Source of the DNA: Boswellia sacra | Lineage: Eukaryota > Streptophyta > Magnoliopsida > Sapindales > Burseraceae | Direction of reading: 5' to 3' | Assembly: GCA_013180625.2 (NCBI GenBank) | Contig: SNVD02011145.1 | Span: forward strand, 124,001-188,000 | DNA length: 64,000 bases | The notes under the pieces: generated by a model | Seen by the model: the letters and a program-made list of their open reading frames with translations, nothing else | Database searches by the model: none | What the model was told of the DNA's origin: nothing | Shown: positions 57,421 through 64,000 of the stretch, in pieces | Layout: each line of letters starts with the position of its first letter | How positions within the stretch are numbered: the stretch's first letter is position 1 | Program-made: the position numbers and the translations under genes

Positions 57421-58257
57421 TCTTTTAAAACTTATTTAATTTTTTAAGAAAAAAGGTGGGCTGAGGTTGGGCTTGGGCTTGGGTCAAACTTGTTGGACTA
57501 TTTAAAAGTTATTTTAGTAAAATAGCTTATGGACTTAAAGGGTTATAATGAAGAATTGAAAATTAATGGATTAAATTGATATGGTTTTTAATTTCAATTG
57601 TATACCCCGGGTTCAATCCCGGGTCCCCGGCCCCGGCACCTCCACCCCGGCCCCGGCCCCGGCCGGGCAGAAAATTCTTACCCCGGCCCCGGCCAATTAC
57701 CCCGGTTTTCTGGGTAATTCCCCGGCCCCGGATGACCGGATTTTCCGGGTCCCCGGCCCCGGCCGGGTTGGTTTGCCATCCCTATGCTTGACTCTTTTTG
57801 CTGGATGAGTTTCATTCTTGATTCTTTAGTCATTTGAGCACAATAGCCATGAATATGGGACTTTATGCCACTTAGAGAAACTTTATGTGAATAAAGCTTA
57901 GTGTTAAGATCTTACATGACTTAGAACCTGTTTGATCACTACTCAAGATGAAATCCTAGGCTTCACAACATAAATGAAGTGATTTAGGCCTTCTTTGGAT
58001 CGATTGAGCCTTTCAAGCCCATATATACTTATTTCATTGTCACTAGTATACCCTATTGAGCCTAATTAAACCTTTTCTTTGTCAAACCACAAAATTTATC
58101 CTAACACTGAAAAATTTTCTCTACATAGTATCCTTTACTCATAACATATGAACATTCTAGAAAAGAGCATTGAGAGTCATGCTTATGGGGAATGAAAGGA
58201 AGTTGACAAGTTTTTGTGCAATTTTGAGCTCTAAAAAAAAAGGAACAAAAAAAGAAA

Positions 58258-58290
58258 AAACAGAGAGAGAGAGAGAGAGAGAAGAAAAAA
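58258..58290 (+). repeat. (GA)n microsatellite
   Basis: About ten GA units within a longer purine stretch (58,231-58,310) in the Athila-like segment. Confidence 0.85.
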
Positions 58291-58790
58291 AAAGAAAGAA
58301 AAACAAAAGAAGAGTGCTAATCCCGTTACTCGTAAAGTTTAGGGGTGTAGTCACTTGAAATCAAAAAGCAAAACAACCATTGTGGGTGAAAACTCAAAGT
58401 TTTGGGGTACAAATGGAAGAAGTTGATGCTCTCAATTAAAACCTAGAATGGTTATATGATTATAGGTGAGATAACCTTATAGTCTCCTTTATCATACCCT
58501 GACCATAGCCTATCATTACAAACTTGATAAAGCCCTAATGATCCTTGATGTCATGATGAGCCTACATTAGTGGAGAGTAGTGTGAAAAGCGGGCTTATGA
58601 TGGTCCTTCTATCTTTAGAGATTGATCACTAATTTCTATTTGCATAAAGCTATTTGAGTCTTAATAAGTGAAGTATGATTGGCTATACACACACACACGA
58701 AGAATCTAGAATAAAGTAATTCTGGCATTAGAGTCGAAATTATGAAGAATCATAATGTCAATGTATTACCTTTAAGCTATTAAACTTGAG

Positions 58791-59265
58791 GAATCTTTGA
58801 AGAATTTGAATGTTAATCAAATTAATACACAACTCACATTCAGCATTTCAACTTGTTATTGGAGGATATTGAGTGTGTTGAAAACATGTCAAAAAGAAGA
58901 AAATCAACCAATAGTTCCTATCAGGGGTATCAAAGAAAGCAACTTTGCTACCAATAGTGAAGAAGCAAGATATATGAAAGAAGTTAGCCACTTTGTCTAG
59001 TATGGATTTTACAAAGAAGAAGGAATAATGCCTTTAAGGCTAGATGAAGAAATTCTTCAAGACAATACCAAACTCTTCATACAGGGGGTAAACAAATTAC
59101 CCACTTGTCTTAAGGAGTGAAAAGAAGCAAGGAAGCAAAGAATTGTCATAACCATCATGAAAATCAAGATAGAATTATCTCAATCATCTTGGAAGAAGTG
59201 CAAGAAAATGATGCTAGAATGCACAACCTCTCTTGTAGCCAAATGTGAAGAAAAAAAAGAAAAAT
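58791..59265. other. Junction region between Athila-like and Tat 3' parts
   Basis: No gene is recognised. At about 59,215-59,240 the text (CACAACCTCTCTTGTAGCCA) rejoins the Tat 3' UTR as seen at 1,310-1,335. Confidence 0.45.
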
Positions 59266-59269
59266 AAAT

Positions 59270-59590
59270 AAAAGTCTTCTAAGTCGGAAACCTTGAAAAG
59301 GCGGCTTAGGCAAAAATTAAGGCAAGTCCGCTAAGCTGAAAACCCGAAAGGGTAGCTTAGGCAACAGTTAGGGCATGAAAGAAAAGAAGAAAAAGCCTCA
59401 TGAGTTGAAAACCCAGAAAAGGGGGCTCAGGTAAAAGTTAGGGCAAGTTAAAAACCCAGAAAGGGTGATTTAGGCAAAATTAGAGCATAAAAAAATGAAT
59501 GGAATGAAAAATGATTGAACTCGCTAAGTCAAAAACCCAAAAAGATGGCTTAGGCAAAATTTAGGGTTAGAAGAAAAACCTGAAAAAGCA
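59270..59590 (+). repeat. Tat 3' UTR tandem array (same family as 1,340-1,665)
   Basis: About five imperfect units with CTAAGTCGGAAACC, AAGGCGGCTTAGGCAAAAAT and TAGGGCAAG. Confidence 0.75.
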
Positions 59591-59599
59591 AAAGACTAC

Positions 59600-60180
59600 C
59601 ACCGAACCTCTAACAAGGATTAATTTTGACTTGAAGCAATTTGATCCACTTCTCAGCTAAAATCAAGGGAACTGCTGTGAAACCTAGGCCCATCTGAGAA
59701 ATGATGATCACAAGATAAAGGTCGCCAAAACCATCCAGAGAGACCAATAGAGACAATGTAAGAAGGAAGAATTGATGAAGCTGAAGCCAATTGGATATGC
59801 TCCTATCCATCATCTCAAGCAAAGGCATGATGGAAGATAATGTCACTCGATCGCTTCTAGCATGAATGCCCATGGTAGAAATCGGGAAGTCGAATAAGTT
59901 GGCAAGATCTGCCATTGGTGGTGACTTGGTAGTCGGCAGAATGATACTCTCCTAACTGGATGAGTAACAACCGCATATGGTAGACAATTCCTTATACAAG
60001 AGGCAAAGCTTGTGCCCATTGAAGCGAAAGACGTGATCATAAGGATCCTAAAAGATCGTGCATTCCTTTAGAAAATGGACGTCAAGCTTTATATGTCAAA
60101 GGAACTTCAACTGATAGAGACCAATGGATTCGAGTCATTTCTAGTCATCATCCTTTAGAGGTTTCAAAAAAGGCTAGAGG
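59600..60180 (-). pseudogene. Antisense additional ORF of Tat element, second copy (truncated)
   Basis: The minus strand reads a DPYDHVF-like block near 60,030, then ADLANLFDFP, RSDRVTLSSIMPLLEMMDRS and LLVSLDGFGDLYLVIIISQM, the counterparts of the copy at 790-2,330. The C-terminal half is missing. One open stretch of 101 codons (59,610-59,915) remains. Its function is unknown. Confidence 0.5.
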
Positions 60181-60589
60181 GTCTTGAGAAGGCCTCAAAC
60201 ATATTAGAAAATATGAGAAGAGACATTGGAAGGTATGAAGAGAGGTAGAAAGGAAAATGAGAAAGTTAATGGCAGCAGTCCTTACTCATCATCACCAACA
60301 TTAATTGAAGAAGCAGCAACTTGAGCTTGAAGATGCTCAACCTCTTACTTTAGACACTGGATTTGTAGGTGACTCGTCTAGTCCAAGCAAAAAGCATATA
60401 GTTAGAAAAATAGACATCAGCATACATGAATCATGAATCCTTTTCTTGCAGGAAGCATGATCCAAAATGAAGCATAGTCCAAAAGTGACCAAGTTCTGTA
60501 TAATCACAAAGCAGCATAAAATATTGAGGGTAACTGTAAAGAAAGTAGGCTCAACATCTTGAGGAACAACAACAGAAGCTGCACAACAT

Positions 60590-60910
60590 GCAAGTCAATC
60601 ACGATGAGACCCAATAGAAGTAGCATGATGTGTAAATCAATCTCAATGAGACCTAGCAGAAGCAACACAATGTGCAAGTTAGTTTGGATGAGGCTCTTAA
60701 GTTAGCATGATGTGCAAGTCGCCTCGATTAGGCTCTTTAGTTTAGCATGATGTACAAGATCAGGTAGCTAAATCTCAATGAGATGCCTTTTAGGTAGTAT
60801 GATGTGCAAAAGCAGCTTCATCTCGATGAGATTTCTCTCAGAAAACACGATGTGCAAAGTCAACTCTATCTTGATAAGAATTCTCTTAAGCAGTACGATG
60901 TGCAAAAGCA
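60590..60910 (+). repeat. Tandem array of about 48-bp units with ATGTGCAAGTC / CTCGATGAGA
   Basis: About six imperfect units built on AGCATGATGTGCAAGTCA and TCTCGATGAGACC. No matching array is visible in the left Tat copy, so it is specific to this one. Confidence 0.75.
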
Positions 60911-61134
60911 ATATAGAGGGCATCTTATTTGAAGAAGGATGTTCACCTTGAAGAAAGCATCTACCATGAAGAAAGCGTCCACCATGAAAAGGCATCTCTT
61001 TTGTTTTACGATGAAGAAGGAATTCTAAGTCTACCCTACAAAAGGAATTTTGAAGAGGAAATTCGAAGTTCACCTAAAAGGACTTGAAGGAGATTCATAG
61101 TCAGATACTTTCAAGGGTAAAGGGTAAAAGGTCA

Positions 61135-61305
61135 AAGAGAGAAAGAAAAAGAAGAAAGGGAGAAGAGAAGGAAAAAAAAAAAGAAGAGAGAGAAAGAGAG
61201 ATAATGAAAAAAGAAAAGAAAAAAAAGGCTCTGCATCGGCCTTAAGAGACTAAAGAAGTTTTTTTTTTTGAACAAAGCCGGCGACAAGCACCCAGCCATG
61301 GCAGT
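61135..61305 (+). repeat. Polypurine block and conserved follow-on
   Basis: The purine run 61,135-61,228 is followed by CTCTGCATCGGCC and GACAAGCACCCAGCCATGGC, the counterpart of 3,970-4,215. Confidence 0.75.
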
Positions 61306-61639
61306 AGTTTAGTAAGTCACAAGGAAAGAAGAGTAATATCAATCAAAAGAATCTTCGACCAGAATCGCACGGAAGAATTCCTCCAGATACTAAAAAGCAG
61401 TTTGTTGAGGAACACACCAAACAATGTAAGATTTAAATTGACTTTATATCATCAAGAGATGTTTGAATTTTGCAGGAATTTGCAAAGATAAGGGAAAGAT
61501 CCTCGGTGAATCAGATAATAAACAACATGATTTTTCCAGTAAAGAACGTGACGAATGCAAGAGAAGTCAGGAATGAAGAATGTCAGAACATGATAAATCA
61601 AGAGATTTTTCCTAGTGGATTTGAAGGAATCAAGAATTG

Positions 61640-62030
61640 AAGCAATAGTATTTGGGCATGAAACCCATTGAATACGAAATCCGGAGTAGATTAAAGAAAC
61701 TTGAAGATGGACATGAAACCCATTGAATACGAAATCTGCAGAAGATCGAAAAAGAATGAAGAATGGTTGGAAGAAAGGCATGAAACCCAATGAATGTAAA
61801 GATTGAAGAAGATCGAAGAAGAATGAAGAATAGTTGGAAGAAGGGCATCAAACCCAATGAATGCAAAGACTGAAGAAGATCGAAGAAGACTAAAGAATAG
61901 TTAGAAGAAGGGCATGAATCCCAACGATGCAATGACTGAAGAAGATCAAAGAAGAATAAAGAATACTTGGAAGAACGACATAAAACCCAATAAACATAGG
62001 TTCTGAAAAGATCGAAGAAAAATACTCAAC
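61640..62030 (+). repeat. Tandem array of about 60-70-bp units with GGGCATGAAACCCAATGAAT
   Basis: About six units combining GGCATGAAACCCAATGAATG, GAAGATCGAAGAAGAATGAA and GAATAGTTGGAAGAA. Only one such unit is seen in the left copy (about 4,400-4,470), so this array was amplified here. Confidence 0.75.
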
Positions 62031-62094
62031 TGAAGGAATGAAGAATGAAAATGTTTAAAGATCGCAAAGTAGTTCATGATAGAAGTTTTCCCGA

Positions 62095-62735
62095 TGGGCA
62101 TGCATTAGAAGAAAACCTTAAGAAATAGGTGCACTTGAAGGTGTTTTAAGCCCTTAGAATAGGCACAAGCCCTAAGAAAAGGTGCATTGAAGAGTGTTGA
62201 AAACACTAAGAAGTAGGTGCACTCAAGAGTGTTTTCAGCCCTTAGAATAGGCACAAGCCTTAGGAAGAGGCGCACTGAAGAGTATTGAAAATCCTAAGAA
62301 GTAGGTACACTTTAGAGTGTTTGAAGCCCTTAGAATAGGTGCACTGAAGAGTGTTACCAAACCGTAAGAAGTAGGTGCACTCAAGAATGTTAGAAACCCT
62401 CAGAAGTAGGTGCACCGAAGAGTGGTTTACTATAAGCATCATAAGGATCCTTCCTGACCCTTGAATGGGTATATCTGCCCTTAGATAGGCATATTAGCCC
62501 TTGAATGGGCACATCTACCCTTAGATTGGCACACTCACCTTAGATAAGCATGTTTACGCTTAGAAAGGTACATCAACCCTTAGATGGGCGTATTAGCCCT
62601 TGAACAGGCACATTCGCCCTTAGATGGGCATATTAGCCCTTTATCGGGCACATCTACCCTTAGATAGGCATATTAGCTCTTGAACGGGCACATCCACCCT
62701 TAGATGGAAACGTTAACACTCGAGTGGGAGCACCT
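62095..62735 (+). repeat. Two short tandem arrays upstream of the 3' LTR
   Basis: 62,095-62,430 repeats AAGTAGGTGCACTTAAGAGT-type and CCCTTAGAATAGGCACAAGC-type units. 62,450-62,735 repeats about 35-40-bp units CCCTTAGATGGGCATATTAG / CCCTTGAACGGGCACATC. Both are longer than their counterparts at 4,590-5,010. Confidence 0.8.
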
Positions 62736-62888
62736 TTTTGTAGGAATAGAAGAAGAGAAACAAATGATGATGAAGTCTGATAGAATAAGAAAGAAGGCGA
62801 AGATGCCAAAAGGAAAGAAAGAAAGACGAAGCAAGAGTACATTGTTAACTTTTGTGTCTCACAAACCTCTCCAAAGTAGTGGGTAAGC

Positions 62889-64000
62889 TATAGACACTGA
62901 ATTTTTAAGGATCAATGAAGGAATGAAGATGAATTTTAAGCAAAAATAATGACCAAAATGCCCTTAGAGGCCAAGAAAGGAAAGGTGAGACCGAGTTAGT
63001 GAAAGGTCTCAAAAACTGATATATGACTTTCAAAAATCACAGAAAATAATCCAGGAGGAATCTGATGGTAAGTCATATCTGTTGTGAAGCTATGGATGTC
63101 TAGTTTTCGTAGAAATTTACGGATCACAAATCAAAGTTGAACTCAAAAAGTTATAAGCAATCGAATACATAAAGGTCAGAAGGGACTGCATTGCAAAATT
63201 GTAAAATAGGAAGTGCCAAATAGTGAGTACACCGTTCATGTGGTACTGTTCATTCAAATCCCACATTGGTTTTTCATCACTTTTTCACTCCACGGAAAGC
63301 CTATATAGGCATACCTTGAGCACACTTCTCAAAGTATCAAAAATCCTCTCTTTCCCTCTAGGACACACTTGAAACAATTTCAAGGAGTCATTTCTAGTTT
63401 AATATTTTTTGGAAGTTTTATATTGCTCTAAACCTAGAAATGGTACGTCTTGAGAGCAGTTTTCTCTTCTTTTTCATATTTTCTTTTTTATTTTCTTGCT
63501 TAGAATTAAGCATATTAGGTATGTTTATGCTTAGAATAAGCATGTTTAGGATTTGTTTTGATGCTTAGAAGCATGTTTAGGATTTTATGAATTGTCTAAC
63601 ACTTATTTATTTTATAAGATGGATAAGCGTGTTAAGGTATGTCCGCTATCTCTCCTTTATTAGAATTATGATTAGGAGTTTAATTTCTTTACGAATGCTT
63701 AGAAATGTGTTTAATAGTACATGCTTAGAATCATGATTAAGAGCATATGATTAGAATCATGCTAAGAAAACTTATTTGCTTTGATATATGCTAGGAAATA
63801 GCTAAGAATTATCATTTTACTTTTGAATGTCTTGTTTAAGGTAGAATAGCTATGATTGATTTTAATTGTTTGAATTAGGCTAGAAATATTGTAATTAGGC
63901 TAGAATATGCCATGAGAATCATGTTTAGGCTAGAATATGCCATAAATACCATGTTTAGGCTAGAAATACCATGCTAGTAGATAGGAATTATGATAGGTAG
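62889..64000 (+). repeat. Tat-family 3' LTR (runs off the window)
   Basis: Begins TATAGACACTGAATTTTTAA after AAAGTAGTGGGTAAGC. It matches 53,141 onward through the TATA region (63,301) and the TTAGGCTAGAATATGCCATG repeats. Its end lies outside. Confidence 0.85.

Larger units (their letters stand above)
56947..57784. mobile_element. Non-autonomous hAT with GC-rich arms
   Basis: TIRs TAGGGATGGCAAA and TTTGCCATCCCTA are perfect. The TSD TGCTTGAC (56,939-56,946 and 57,785-57,792) is perfect and 8 bp, as expected for hAT. The arms 56,950-57,120 and 57,600-57,780 are built from CCCCGGCC / GGCCGGGG words in an otherwise AT-rich region. No transposase is present. The middle carries two tRNA-like modules. 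Confidence 0.93.
56780..58790 (+). mobile_element. Athila-like 3' segment joined to Tat gag
   Basis: Apart from the hAT inside it, the text (CATTCTTGATTCTTTAGTCA, GGATCGATTGAGCCTTTCAA, CCTAATTAAACCTTTTCTTT) follows the order of 48,870-49,180. It seems to replace the pol part of the surrounding Tat element. Confidence 0.55.

Noticed and set aside
57576..57808. Pro-rich ORFs in the GC-rich hAT arm
   Set aside because: They come from CCCCGG repeats; no start context or family support.
61452..61932. Overlapping minus ORFs of about 100 codons
   Set aside because: They are created by the 60-70-bp tandem array of the Tat 3' UTR; the peptide repeats follow the DNA repeats.

Overview
The window is repeat-rich nuclear DNA from a flowering plant, most likely a eudicot. 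The AT-rich background, plant-specific transposon lineages (Ty3/gypsy Tat/Ogre, Athila-like and chromovirus; Ty1/copia; Mutator-like with Ulp1; hAT) and one classical arabinogalactan-protein (AGP) gene support this. The species cannot be named from the sequence alone. The AGP gene (15,109-15,564, minus) is the only host gene that looks intact. Almost everything else is transposable elements in several layers, plus Argonaute pseudogene fragments.

Layout. 1-7,175: 3' part of a Tat/Ogre-type element (integrase end, antisense extra ORF, tandem-repeat-rich 3' UTR, 3' LTR), inserted into the gag of an opposite-strand Ty1/copia element. 7,176-10,199: that copia gag start and its LTR, which carries five 330-bp tandem units. 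10,200-12,500: remnants of LTR elements with a 34-bp tandem array. 12,505-13,592: candidate short MULE or Pack-MULE. 14,795-15,700: AGP gene. 17,031-26,199: a 9.2-kb Mutator-like element (MULE) with long TIRs, a DUF1985-Ulp1 protease gene on plus, a mudrA-type transposase on minus, and CGACACTCGA-type subterminal arrays. 27,559-28,594: candidate hAT-like element. 30,195-31,446 and 41,496-42,012: Argonaute pseudogene pieces in inverted orientation. They are split by a structurally complete, coding-dead 10.05-kb chromovirus (31,447-41,495; 5-bp TSD CTCCA) that itself carries an 854-bp hAT (37,669-38,522; TSD TAATTGTT).

42,691-45,987: a 3.3-kb hAT with an almost intact TTF-zinc-finger transposase (TSD CATACAAC). 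46,070-50,408: decayed Athila-like element with a plant-transposon-domain protein. 50,409-64,000: Tat-family LTRs in the order LTR-leader-LTR-leader-gag, then an Athila-like segment carrying an 838-bp GC-rich hAT (56,947-57,784; TSD TGCTTGAC) with tRNA-like modules inside, then the Tat 3' UTR with several unrelated tandem-repeat families, then a 3' LTR that runs off the window.

The most interesting signals are: (1) the inverted Argonaute pseudogene arms; (2) a subterminal repeat array shared by the MULE and an unrelated hAT; (3) the GC-rich hAT with two A-box/B-box modules; (4) the young 5 x 330-bp array inside a copia LTR; (5) the tandem repeats that differ from copy to copy in the Tat 3' UTRs. 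Most coding relics carry stops and frameshifts, so functions given for them describe the family and not present activity.
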